This document shows, piece by piece, positions 1 through 6,076 of a stretch of 7,818 nucleotides of DNA. Source of the DNA: Planctomycetales bacterium (GTDB lineage Bacteria > Planctomycetota > Planctomycetia > Planctomycetales > Planctomycetaceae); contig JAGVKR010000646.1 in the NCBI GenBank assembly GCA_020050375.1, positions 1 to 7,818 on the forward strand. The letters run 5' to 3'. Under the pieces are notes generated by a model that had not been told where the DNA came from, searched no databases, and was given only the letters and a program-made list of their open reading frames with translations. Within the stretch, counting starts at the first letter, position 1; each line of letters starts with the position of its first letter. The translations under genes and the position numbers were made by a program.

Positions 1-523
1 CGGAGTGCAGATGGGGCCCGTGATCTCGCGGAGCAGCCAGTCGCGAATCGAGGCCCTGATCGGCCGCGGGAGCGACGAAGGGGTTGTCGTCCGCGTCGAC
101 GGTCGCGGTCGCAAAGTCTCGGGGCACGAAGACGGCTACTTCGTCTTCCCCACCGTCCTCGAAGACGTCCCGCCCCTCTCGGAAATCGCCCGCACCGAAG
201 TCTTCGGACCGGTCCTCAGCCTGATTCACGCCGACAGTCTCGACGACGCCATTCGACTCATCAATGAAGGGCGCTATGGCAACATGGCGTGCCTGTTCAC
301 GTCGAGCGGCGCCGCCGCCCGGAAGTTCCGCCACGACGTGGTCGCGGGGAACATCGGGATCAACGTGGGGGTCGCGGCGCCGATGGCATTTTTCCCTTTC
401 AGCGGCTGGAAAGACAGTTTCTTCGGCGACCTGCACGCCCAGGGACGCCACGGCGTCGAGTTCTACACGCAAACCAAAGTCGTCGTTGAACGCTGGCCGC
501 GCGAATGGACCCGCCGATTCTGA
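1..523 (+). CDS. mmsA: (Methyl)malonate-semialdehyde dehydrogenase, CoA-acylating, C-terminal part
   Basis: The first complete codon is at base 2 and the frame is open to the left edge, so the gene begins outside the window; 173 C-terminal residues are visible and the stop is TGA 521-523. The family oxidises methylmalonate or malonate semialdehyde with NAD and CoA, giving propionyl-CoA or acetyl-CoA plus CO2, in valine, inositol and beta-alanine breakdown in the cytoplasm. Visible signs are the MGPVIS segment at visible residues 4-9, the aldehyde dehydrogenase motif EVFGPV at 66-71, [20 protein letters not shown] at 117-136 and the MMSDH-type ending [15 protein letters not shown] at 142-156. 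The last two segments separate this family from ordinary aldehyde dehydrogenases, which end differently. The catalytic Cys lies upstream, outside the window. The neighbour converges 52 bases away, and no convincing terminator hairpin is seen in that gap. Family assignment is firm; the in vivo substrate is not known. Confidence 0.9.
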   Translation, partial: GVQMGPVISRSSQSRIEALIGRGSDEGVVVRVDGRGRKVSGHEDGYFVFPTVLEDVPPLSEIARTEVFGPVLSLIHADSLDDAIRLINEGRYGNMACLFTSSGAAARKFRHDVVAGNIGINVGVAAPMAFFPFSGWKDSFFGDLHAQGRHGVEFYTQTKVVVERWPREWTRRF

Positions 524-575
524 GCGTTTTGAACGGGAAAGCCTCCGCCCTCGATGGCCCGGCTTGCGGGGTCGC

Positions 576-1343
576 TCACGCTTTCGCGGGAGATGATTCG
601 TCGCCGAGGCGATCGGGCGGCAGCGACCCGGGCTGCGTCTCGGTGATGACTCCCTCGCGGATCGCAAACTTGACGAGCTCGACGCGATCGTGGACGTCGA
701 GCTTCCTCATGACGTTCTGTTTGATGTGATCGGCCGACTTGTACGTCACGCCAATCAGCCGCGCCGCCTGCTTGAGCGATGCCCCCTGGGCCAGCAATTC
801 GAGCATTTCCCGCTCTTTGGTGGAGAGGGTCGCGACCACCGAGACGGCGCCTGGCGCCAGCCGATAGCCGTTTTCGGAGCGCTCGATGTGTTCCCAAACC
901 GACTGCGAGCAGCAGAATCCCCCCCGGCTGACTTCGCGAACGAACGTCGACAGCTTTTGCAGGAATTCGGTCTTCTCGATGAAACCACAGACTCCCGCCT
1001 TGAGGCCCCGATCGATCGTATACGACTCGAACCAGCCCGAAATGAGCAGCACGCGCGTTTCCGGAACCGCTTCGCGAAGCTGCTCGGCGAGAGCGATTCC
1101 GTCGGTGGGGGGGAGCCGCACGTCGATGATCGCCACCGGCGGTCGCCGCTCGATCGCCAGCTCGAGGGCCGTCTTGGCGTCGTAGGCCTCGCAATCGACG
1201 ATGATGTCCGGGCACCGTTCGAGATAAAGCCGCAAACCCATGCAGACGACCGGAAAATCGTCAACCAGCATCACGCGGAGTTGTTCAGCGTTCGAACCCG
1301 CGACTTCCGACGGGATGCTTTGGTCCGCCACAACTTCCGACAT
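576..1343 (-). CDS. NarL/FixJ-type response regulator (receiver plus LuxR HTH)
   Basis: This is a two-domain transcriptional regulator of 255 residues from the chosen start. The receiver domain runs over roughly residues 23-140: acidic pair D28-D29 in MLVDDFPVV, phosphoacceptor D74 in AIIDVRLPPTDG, the beta-4 Ser in VLLISGW (about 102) and the conserved Lys in GFIEKTE (about 124). A LuxR-type helix-turn-helix follows at about 171-234, beginning LSTKEREMLELLAQG and containing SADHIKQNVMRKLDV. Phosphorylation of the Asp by a histidine kinase would be expected to change DNA binding; no kinase gene is in the window, so it is an orphan here. The frame is open to an earlier ATG at 1391, but that ATG has no ribosome binding site, whereas the ATG at 1343 has GGAGGG eight bases upstream. 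The extra 16 residues would also be charged and unstructured, ahead of the fold. The target genes cannot be told from the sequence. Confidence 0.88.
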   Translation of the reverse strand: MSEVVADQSIPSEVAGSNAEQLRVMLVDDFPVVCMGLRLYLERCPDIIVDCEAYDAKTALELAIERRPPVAIIDVRLPPTDGIALAEQLREAVPETRVLLISGWFESYTIDRGLKAGVCGFIEKTEFLQKLSTFVREVSRGGFCCSQSVWEHIERSENGYRLAPGAVSVVATLSTKEREMLELLAQGASLKQAARLIGVTYKSADHIKQNVMRKLDVHDRVELVKFAIREGVITETQPGSLPPDRLGDESSPAKA

Positions 1344-1351
1344 TTCCGGCT

Positions 1352-1357
1352 CCCTCC
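1352..1357 (-). promoter_or_regulatory. Ribosome binding site of the response regulator
   Basis: Read on the minus strand this is GGAGGG, eight bases before the ATG at 1343. It is the clearest Shine-Dalgarno sequence in the window and decides the start of the response regulator against the in-frame ATG 48 bases further upstream. Confidence 0.7.
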
Positions 1358-1630
1358 GCGCGGGCGATGCTTTCGGCTGATTTGATTCCATTCGAGTGAC
1401 TGGCTTGCGGACACATCAACAAATCATCACCCATCGGTCCCAACTCCATCTCTCGACTATCGCAGGCCCCAATTCCCTTGCCAAGGGGTAATTCCCCCAT
1501 TCTGGCATGCGGCTGTTCCTCAGGGAAGTGATATCACGGACACACCACGTAACGACGCTCCCATGTTCGCGATAGAACGCCGCGCCGGCAGGGAATATGC
1601 TGAGACGTTGAATCGACTCACGGAGATCCC

Positions 1631-1665
1631 TTTCCCGGTCTCCGGTCCCGGATTTCCGGTCTCTC
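1631..1665. repeat. Short CCGG-containing degenerate direct repeat
   Basis: TTTCCCGGTCTC (1631-1642) recurs as TTTCCGGTCTC (1653-1663), with GGTCCCGG between them. On the other strand it reads as repeating GAGACCGG / GGGACCGG units. It lies just upstream of the sulfatase start. It is short and degenerate, and its function is unknown. Confidence 0.4.
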
Positions 1666-1687
1666 GCCGACCACAAATTGACCCCTC

Positions 1688-2348
1688 ATGCCGGCAGCCG
1701 CTTTCCGACGAGTCCGCCTTGCCGTTGCGGTGATCGCCGCCGCGGGAACGTGCAGCAGTTCGACGACGGTTGTCGCTGCCCCGCCCAAGCAGCCCAATGT
1801 CCTCTTCATTCTCACTGACGACCAGCGTCCGGACACGATTCGGGAGCTGGGAAACAAGCACATCGAGACGCCGCATCTGGATGGACTGGTCCGGAGCGGG
1901 ACGATTTTTAACCGCGCGGTCTCCCCCAACCCGATCTGCGTGTCGAGTCGGGCCGAGATTCTCACGGGATGCACCGGGTTTCGCAACGGGGGCTTTGACA
2001 ACAGCAACCGGCTGAACCCGGCGCTCGTCACCTGGCCCAAGGCGATGCGCGCGGCGGGGTATCGCACCTGCCTCGTCGGCAAATGGCACCTCGCCGGTCG
2101 GCCGACCGACCACGGCTTCGACGAGACGCGCGGTCTCTTCACACCCGTTCGATCACGGGAACGCGCGCGGGCGGGACGAATTACTGTGGCCCTTTCCGCG
2201 GACGCCGAACGACGTTCGCACCGAGCTCGCCTATTACTACGCGGTGATCTCGCACATGGAAGCACAGATCGGGCGGATCCTCCAAACGCTCGACGAAACG
2301 GGACAGGCCGAGAATACGCTGGTCGTCTTCGCCGGCGAGCAGACCTGA
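1688..2348 (+). pseudogene. Secreted sulfatase, broken by an internal out-of-frame deletion and 3' truncation
   Basis: The first 151 codons are an intact sulfatase N-terminus. A signal peptide (about residues 1-31, with RRVR then a hydrophobic AVAVIAAAG) leads into PNVLFILTDDQRP with metal ligands D44-D45, then the sulfatase signature CVSSR at 84-88 (Cys84 would become formylglycine) and K132/H134 in GKWHLAG. Homology stops at GFDETRGLF (F151, base 2140). One base later, in another frame, it resumes at 2142 with HPFDHGNARGRDELLWPFPR, continues through YYAVISHMEAQIGRIL and NTLVVFAGEQ, and meets a TGA at 2346-2348. In the family a stretch I estimate at 80-100 residues lies between these two blocks, and a long C-terminal part follows VVFAGDQG. 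Both are missing, so no active enzyme can be made. Reading on in the first frame gives only Arg-rich junk to 2359. No clear ribosome binding site precedes 1688. The former substrate cannot be inferred. Confidence 0.82.
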
Positions 2349-2365
2349 TCTGTATTTAAAGAAAT

Positions 2366-2393
2366 GTAACACTTCAGCCGGTTGAAGTGTTAC
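2366..2393. terminator. Perfect 11-bp hairpin, possible bidirectional terminator
   Basis: GTAACACTTCA (2366-2376) pairs perfectly with TGAAGTGTTAC (2383-2393) around the loop GCCGGT. It starts 17 bases after the stop of the broken sulfatase and lies 115 bases downstream of the protease stop on the other strand. Neither side has a proper U tract; on the minus strand the hairpin is followed by ATTTCTTTAAAT. It could instead be the end of a small mobile element, since it sits at the sulfatase break. Confidence 0.5.
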
Positions 2394-2396
2394 TGA

Positions 2397-2445
2397 TGTT
2401 GAATGTTGAATGTTGAATGTTGAACCTTGAACGTTCGATGTTCGA
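2397..2445. repeat. Seven-copy heptamer tandem repeat
   Basis: Seven uninterrupted 7-base units: TGTTGAA four times, then CCTTGAA, CGTTCGA and TGTTCGA (49 bases). The first four are identical and the last three diverge, as expected of slippage growth at one end. On the minus strand the array reads as the artefactual peptide STFNIQHST. From memory, similar arrays turn up between genes in planctomycete genomes; I have not checked this. Confidence 0.85.
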
Positions 2446-2463
2446 CCGCGCCCCGAGACATTC

Positions 2464-2525
2464 GCCCCCCCACCCCAGCCCTCCCCCCGCAAGGGGGGGA
2501 GGGAGAGTTAGGGGGCGTTTTTTTT
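2464..2525 (+). terminator. GC-rich double stem followed by eight T: terminator-like repeat
   Basis: The inner stem is CCCTCCCCCC (2479-2488) with GGGGGGAGGG (2494-2503) around a GCAAG loop. An outer stem is CGCCCCC (2464-2470) with GGGGGCG (2511-2517), followed directly by T8 (2518-2525). In the plus direction this has the form of an intrinsic terminator, which would end transcripts from the broken sulfatase. It overlaps the last codons and the stop of the minus-strand protease. C-rich stems of this general form recur in many GC-rich genomes, so it may be a dispersed repeat rather than a dedicated terminator. Confidence 0.55.
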
Positions 2526-3494
2526 GAACACATGGTCGAGCGCGGCACGGACATCGAGCCGCCGAAACGCCAGCTTCGTGCCTGGATCTTCCACCGGCAC
2601 TCCGGTCTCCTGCATGATCGCCAGCATCGCTTCCGGAAGATTGGTTCCCTTTGCCTTCCAGTCATAGTTCGTTTTCTCGATCGCCTCGCGGAGCAGCATC
2701 GCTGCGCCGCAGGCGATCGCATTCGAAGACGACGTGGCCGCCGCCGGCACGACCAGATCGACTTTGGAATGCCGATCGAGGTGCACCTCGTCCTTCCCGG
2801 CCTGCACCGCTCCAATCGCAAAACAATTCGGCTGACAGGCGGGCCACGAGATCCCTTTTGTGTAGGTGTGATTGCCGGTCGGCGCGCTGACCCAGATCCC
2901 CAGTTCGCGGAGCGTCTTGAGCCGCGCGTCGATTTCGGTGTCGACCGGTTGGCCGTGCTCTTCATCGTCCACGGGCGCGAGATTGACGGTCGTGATGCGA
3001 TACCGTTTGTGATTGTCAACAATCCACGCCAGCCCGGCTGCCAGCGTTCGATGGTCGCGGACGTTGCAGTGACAGCATTCCAGCGCGCGGATCACTGCCA
3101 CCTGGTTGTTGTACGCCACGCCCCATTTGCCTTGAAAGTTGAGCGACGACGGGACGCCGATCGTCGAGCCGTGATACCCCTTCCCTTCGTGCTTCGGGTC
3201 GTCATCGCCATCAACACTGTCGTGCGCGACGAGGACTTTGGGGACGCCGCCGTCGGACATCGACCACTCGGGCATCGAGAGCTTGCAGCCGTCGTCGACG
3301 AGGGCCAGCGTCTGCCCTTTGCCGAACGTCAGCTTGTCGGCATAGGCCTGCCAGGCGTCGACGACTCGGGCGTGCTTGAACGAAACCGGCTCGACCGGCT
3401 CGCCGGCATGAAGGTTCAGGGCACTGAGCGCGACCGTCAGGAGGAGGATGCCAGGCGATCGCCAGGTTCGGGAGAGCATCGTCTTAGACTGCAT
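2508..3494 (-). CDS. Exported subtilisin-like serine protease (peptidase S8)
   Basis: A 328-residue protein from the chosen start, predicted to cut proteins outside the cytoplasm. A signal peptide covers about residues 1-30 (MQSKTMLSRTWR, then GILLLTVALSALNL, cleavage likely after LHA). The S8 triad can be placed: D67 in LALVDDGC, H108 in KGYHGSTIGV and S255 in ATSSSNAIACG, with oxyanion-hole N208 in SAPTGNH. The usual GTS-M-A-x-P serine motif is altered to ATSSSNA, so it is a divergent subtilase; activity is likely but not certain. No separate propeptide or C-terminal sorting domain is visible. The frame is open to an ATG at 3614, but only the start at 3494 puts the signal peptide at the N-terminus; no strong ribosome binding site settles it. 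The final residues KKNAP and the stop lie in the GC-rich repeat at the 3' end, so the original C-terminus may have been replaced. Confidence 0.8.
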   Translation of the reverse strand: MQSKTMLSRTWRSPGILLLTVALSALNLHAGEPVEPVSFKHARVVDAWQAYADKLTFGKGQTLALVDDGCKLSMPEWSMSDGGVPKVLVAHDSVDGDDDPKHEGKGYHGSTIGVPSSLNFQGKWGVAYNNQVAVIRALECCHCNVRDHRTLAAGLAWIVDNHKRYRITTVNLAPVDDEEHGQPVDTEIDARLKTLRELGIWVSAPTGNHTYTKGISWPACQPNCFAIGAVQAGKDEVHLDRHSKVDLVVPAAATSSSNAIACGAAMLLREAIEKTNYDWKAKGTNLPEAMLAIMQETGVPVEDPGTKLAFRRLDVRAALDHVFKKNAP

Positions 3495-3674
3495 GGGAAA
3501 TCCCGCGTCTTTGTTAAAGCAATTGACGTGACGTAAACCGCACTGTGTCGCACGGTGTTCGATAATGTGCCGGATCATAATCGACTCCATCCTGTTTTGT
3601 GACCGAAGCGTCATGACGTGCCGGCACGCCTATCGAGTTTGGATTGCGTGGAGGTCAAGCGCCGGAGTTGATGG

Positions 3675-3690
3675 TGCGTCAGATGACGCA
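3675..3690. promoter_or_regulatory. 16-base palindrome, possible operator
   Basis: TGCGTCA-GA-TGACGCA is a perfect inverted repeat of 7-base arms with a 2-base centre, about 180 bases upstream of the protease start. Its size and symmetry suit a dimeric regulator, but only this one copy is seen. Confidence 0.3.
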
Positions 3691-3730
3691 GTCCGTCACC
3701 ACGTCGCTCAGTCAGAACCAACAAGTTTCA

Positions 3731-3758
3731 ACCACGAAATAAACGAAAAAAAGGCAAG
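3731..3758. repeat. Single copy of the CACGAAA-type intergenic repeat
   Basis: ACCACGAAATAAACGAAA followed by an A-rich stretch resembles the arms of the inverted repeat at 3862-3968 (ACCACGGAA..., with CACGAAA and CACGGAA units). It has the same orientation as the left arm. Confidence 0.45.
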
Positions 3759-3861
3759 GAGGGCGAGCGAGTGATACTTTCCGATTCCAAGCTCTTTTTT
3801 CGTGCTACTAACATCACGAATCTGCGCAGGGCGCGAAGATTTCGATCAGCGACAATGGACT

Positions 3862-3968
3862 GACCACGGAAAACAGCGAAAACACGGAAGAAATACAAGA
3901 AAACGACGGGTACGATCTGTTCGCTCGTCAGCCCTCTTTTTTCCGTGTGTTTCGTGTATTCCGTGGTC
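3862..3968. repeat. Imperfect inverted repeat of about 107 bases
   Basis: The outer ends GACCACGGAA (3862-3871) and TTCCGTGGTC (3959-3968) are perfect complements. Inwards the arms stay similar over about 35 bases each: the left continues AAACAGCGAAAACACGGAAG, and the right, read on the minus strand, as TACACGAAACACACGGAAAA. They enclose about 35 unique bases. The minus strand reads as an artefactual TTEYTKHTEK peptide. It is probably a dispersed intergenic repeat, present here in head-to-head arrangement. Confidence 0.7.
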
Positions 3969-4159
3969 CTGAATGGGGTCTTGGTTGCGGCTGAGCAATA
4001 CGAGGCCGCGCTGGGGCCTTCGTGGTTCCTCTTCTTCACACATAGGTCGGGGCAGTGGCAGCGCGCACGTCGCGCGAAATGATCTCGAATCGCAATCGCC
4101 CGTCAGGCATAAAATGTTGCTCCAGAAGTCGCTTTCTGTGTCGCCTGCCCCAGAAACAC

Positions 4160-5506
4160 TCATCCCAGCACGTCCCCGACCGCGCCGGCCATGATCTCGA
4201 CGATCCGGTCGAGAATCGGCGCCGGCGTCACGATTGGCGGGGCGAGGCAGAAGACCGATTCCCCGCGCAATCGGCTGAACAATCCCCGTTTCTGCGCCGC
4301 CAGATGGACTTTGCTGCCGATCTTCTCTTCCGCGGGATGCTCGGCCTTGGTGCTCTTGTCCGCAACGAGCTCGATCCCGCACATCAGCCCTTTTCCCCGC
4401 ACCTCGCCGACGTGCGGATGCGCCCCCAGGGCCGACTGCAACCCCTTGAGCAGATAGGCCCCCTTCTCCGCGGCCTGCGCCGGATAATCATCCCGCTCGA
4501 TGATCTCCAGCGTTCGCAGCGCCACCGCACAGCCAACCGGATGGGCGCTGTACGTGAAGGCGTGCATCCACGGCATCTCCCCCTGATTGAGGACCGCCGC
4601 GATTTTGTCATTGACTCCCACGCCTCCCAGCGGGAAGTATCCCGACGTGATCGCTTTCGCAAACAGGATCATGTCGGGCTCGATTCCCCAATGTTGCAAG
4701 CCGAACATTTTTCCTGTTCGACCGAAGCCCGTGATGACTTCGTCCGAGACCAGCAGCACGTCGTGCTTGTCGCAAATTTCGCGGATCCGCGGCCAGTAGT
4801 CGTCCGGTGGAGGAATCACTCCCCCCGCTCCCTGCACCGGCTCGCCGAGAAACATCCCGACCGTGTCGGCCCCTTCCCGCAAGATCGCCTGTTCGAGCTC
4901 GTTCGCCGCCGCGATCCCAGGGCTGACTCCGGGGGGAGCGACGTAACGATACGGATACGGCGATGGAATTTGCACAAAGCCCGGCACGCGCGGCTCGAAC
5001 ATCGGCCAGTAGGCGCTGAGCCCCGTCGCGCTCATCGCCGCGAGCGTCGTGCCGTGGTAGCCGAATTGGCGCGAGATGACTTTCGTCTTCCCCGGCTTCC
5101 CCTTCATCCGCCAGTAATAACGGGCCGTCTTGAAGCTCGTGTCGCTCGACTCGCCCCCGCCCGACGTGAAAAAAAACCGCTGGATCGACGGATAACTGAT
5201 CCGCGCCAGCCGCTCGGCCAACTCGATCGCCGGAATGCTCGAGCTCCCCGCGTACCCCGAGCAATAGGCGAGCGTCTGCATCTGGCTCGCCGCGGCCTCC
5301 GCCAGTTCGCGCCGGCCGTGACCACAGACGACGTTCCACAATCCCGAGAGCCCGTCGATGAATTCGCGACCGTCGGCATCGGTGAGCAGAGCCCCTTCCC
5401 CTTTGATCCAGACGTGCCCCGTTGTTTCGTGCAGCCGTCGATTGTGCAACGGATGGATCAAGTGCGCGAGATCACGGGTCAGCCATTGCGCTTTGTCGAC
5501 AGTCAT
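4160..5506 (-). CDS. Class III PLP-dependent omega-aminotransferase
   Basis: A 448-residue enzyme, the usual family length, that moves an amino group from an omega-amine or omega-amino acid to a keto acid such as pyruvate. Visible features: SGLWNVVCGHG (54-64), the phosphate-binding loop TSGGGESSDTSFKTAR (114-129), aromatic GYHG (149-152), GEPVQGAGG (221-229), PLP-ring Asp255 in LLVSDEVITGFGRTG, Schiff-base Lys284 in LFAKAITSGYFPLGG, FTYSAHPVGCA (317-327) and the C-terminal LRGESVFCLAPP. It resembles beta-alanine/putrescine/taurine:pyruvate transaminases, but the substrate cannot be fixed from sequence. The open frame extends to 5650; the ATG at 5506 is chosen because the extra 48 residues are Arg-rich and look unrelated to the fold. 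There is no strong ribosome binding site. If the substrate is beta-alanine, the product malonate semialdehyde is a substrate of the dehydrogenase at the left edge. Confidence 0.88.
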   Translation of the reverse strand: MTVDKAQWLTRDLAHLIHPLHNRRLHETTGHVWIKGEGALLTDADGREFIDGLSGLWNVVCGHGRRELAEAAASQMQTLAYCSGYAGSSSIPAIELAERLARISYPSIQRFFFTSGGGESSDTSFKTARYYWRMKGKPGKTKVISRQFGYHGTTLAAMSATGLSAYWPMFEPRVPGFVQIPSPYPYRYVAPPGVSPGIAAANELEQAILREGADTVGMFLGEPVQGAGGVIPPPDDYWPRIREICDKHDVLLVSDEVITGFGRTGKMFGLQHWGIEPDMILFAKAITSGYFPLGGVGVNDKIAAVLNQGEMPWMHAFTYSAHPVGCAVALRTLEIIERDDYPAQAAEKGAYLLKGLQSALGAHPHVGEVRGKGLMCGIELVADKSTKAEHPAEEKIGSKVHLAAQKRGLFSRLRGESVFCLAPPIVTPAPILDRIVEIMAGAVGDVLG

Positions 5507-5561
5507 TGGATCGGCTCGGAGTGTCAGTGAATCGTCTCGCGCCAGTGTCGCGACCGTCTCA

Positions 5562-5726
5562 TCACTTCGCAACTCCCATGTGCGGCGCCTTCTCGCGAGA
5601 ACGAGCCGGGGCGGTTTCTGACGGCAGATCGACGTAACGAGCCTCCGCAATTTGTCTTACGGTCAATCCATCCCCGCCGGCAGATTCGCCCACTCTTTCG
5701 AGCGACTTATTCGAGCGGAAGTCCAT
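5562..5726 (-). CDS. Possible small protein, 54 residues, upstream of the aminotransferase
   Basis: An ATG frame starting MDFRSNKSLERVGES and ending EKAPHMGVAK, followed by tandem stops, ends 55 bases before the aminotransferase start on the same strand. Composition is balanced and hydrophilic with no membrane segment, and third-position GC is about 60 percent, not clearly above background. No ribosome binding site is seen. I do not recognise it. It could be an upstream leader frame, a gene remnant or chance. Confidence 0.22.
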   Translation of the reverse strand: MDFRSNKSLERVGESAGGDGLTVRQIAEARYVDLPSETAPARSREKAPHMGVAK

Positions 5727-5814
5727 TGGTGATCGCCCGATACGTCCGATTCTCGGCGGAGTTTGCTCCGATATCTAATTCGAGAAGGATTCAGTCGCGG
5801 AGCGACGACGTGGG

Positions 5815-5958
5815 GTAGCCAGTGGCGCGAGCCACTGGAGAGGATCGCCCGAAGATCCAGCCCCAGCGGGGCGGCGTGAGCCATGTGGGTGCTCACGTCG
5901 CCCCTGCCGGGGCTGCGCGTGACCAACATTCCTTCCAGTGGCTCGCGCCACTGGCTAC
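5815..5958. repeat. Composite inverted repeat with 25-base perfect arms
   Basis: The left arm (5815-5839, GTAGCCAGTGG...CCACTGGA) and right arm (5934-5958) are exact reverse complements over 25 bases. Each arm is itself a hairpin: CCAGTGGC-GCGA-GCCACTGG at 5819-5838 and CCAGTGGC-TCGC-GCCACTGG at 5936-5955. The arms enclose a second hairpin (5859-5914). No transposase or coding frame is inside. The form resembles a bacterial interspersed mosaic element or a miniature non-autonomous element. Confidence 0.8.
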
Positions 5959-5981
5959 ATCACGTCGCCCCTGCCGGGGCT
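5859..5981. repeat. Inner hairpin plus 21-base direct repeat
   Basis: Inner hairpin: the arm 5859-5881 (AGCCCC..GGGGCG.CGTGAGC) pairs with 5891-5914 over 19 positions, with one internal mismatch region, around a 9-base loop. The right arm part CACGTCGCCCCTGCCGGGGC plus T (5894-5914) is repeated exactly at 5961-5981, just outside the outer inverted repeat, where it is followed by further T residues (through 5984). So the GCCCC/GGGGC unit occurs three times, once inverted. Confidence 0.75.
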
Positions 5982-6076
5982 TTTGTAAAACCGAAATCTG
6001 GCAGTCGTTTGTGAGAATCCGCATCATTCAAGCTTAGTGCCATTGGGCCCAGCCGGCCCTACGTGACTATCGCATT

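Larger units (their letters stand above)
1344..1687. other. Divergent intergenic region, regulator / sulfatase
   Basis: The gap lies between the divergent starts of the response regulator (minus) and the sulfatase pseudogene (plus), so both promoters should be here. I see no convincing sigma-70 -35/-10 pair on either strand. A short repeat at 1631-1665 is listed separately. An open frame of 56 codons at 1563-1733 overlaps the sulfatase start and has no supporting signal. Confidence 0.5.
3495..4159. other. Gene-free region upstream of the protease
   Basis: The region holds a likely promoter area for the protease (no clear -35/-10 seen), a 16-base palindrome (3675-3690), and A-rich CACGAAA/CACGGAA repeats (3731-3758, 3862-3968). 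An open frame on the minus strand over 3728-4039 is made largely of these repeats and is not supported. From 4040 to the aminotransferase stop at 4160 I see only weak short stems (GCGCG/CGCGC at 4061-4075) and no clear terminator. Confidence 0.5.

Noticed and set aside
463..1385. Long frames on both strands over the response regulator (463-1215 minus, 690-1385 plus)
   Set aside because: Low-complexity Arg-rich translations that shadow the frame holding the receiver and LuxR domains.
1563..1733. 56-codon frame ahead of the sulfatase
   Set aside because: Overlaps the sulfatase signal peptide in another frame, includes the GGTCTC repeat and has no ribosome binding site.
2397..2445. CRISPR array
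   Set aside because: The units are only 7 bases with no spacers, and no cas gene is nearby; it is a simple tandem repeat.
2427..3536. Open frame of 369 codons on the plus strand, antisense to the protease
   Set aside because: Runs through the repeats and the reverse of a gene with a clear S8 triad; the translation has no recognisable domain.
3728..4039. Open frame of 103 codons on the minus strand
   Set aside because: Built mostly from the CACGAAA-type repeat (TTEYTKHTEK-like peptide) and has no independent coding signal.
4055..5530. Open frame of 491 codons on the plus strand, antisense to the aminotransferase
   Set aside because: Arg/His-rich translation without any fold or motif; it exists because the GC-rich sense gene leaves few stops on the opposite strand, while the minus strand has all class III transaminase motifs.
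5663..5929. 88-codon minus-strand frame ending EWANLPAGMD
   Set aside because: Most of it runs through the left half of the composite repeat; only the last dozen codons look coding-like, too little to support a gene.
5815..5981. Insertion sequence or transposon carrying genes
   Set aside because: No transposase frame or target-site duplication can be seen inside or beside the element; at most it is a non-autonomous repeat.
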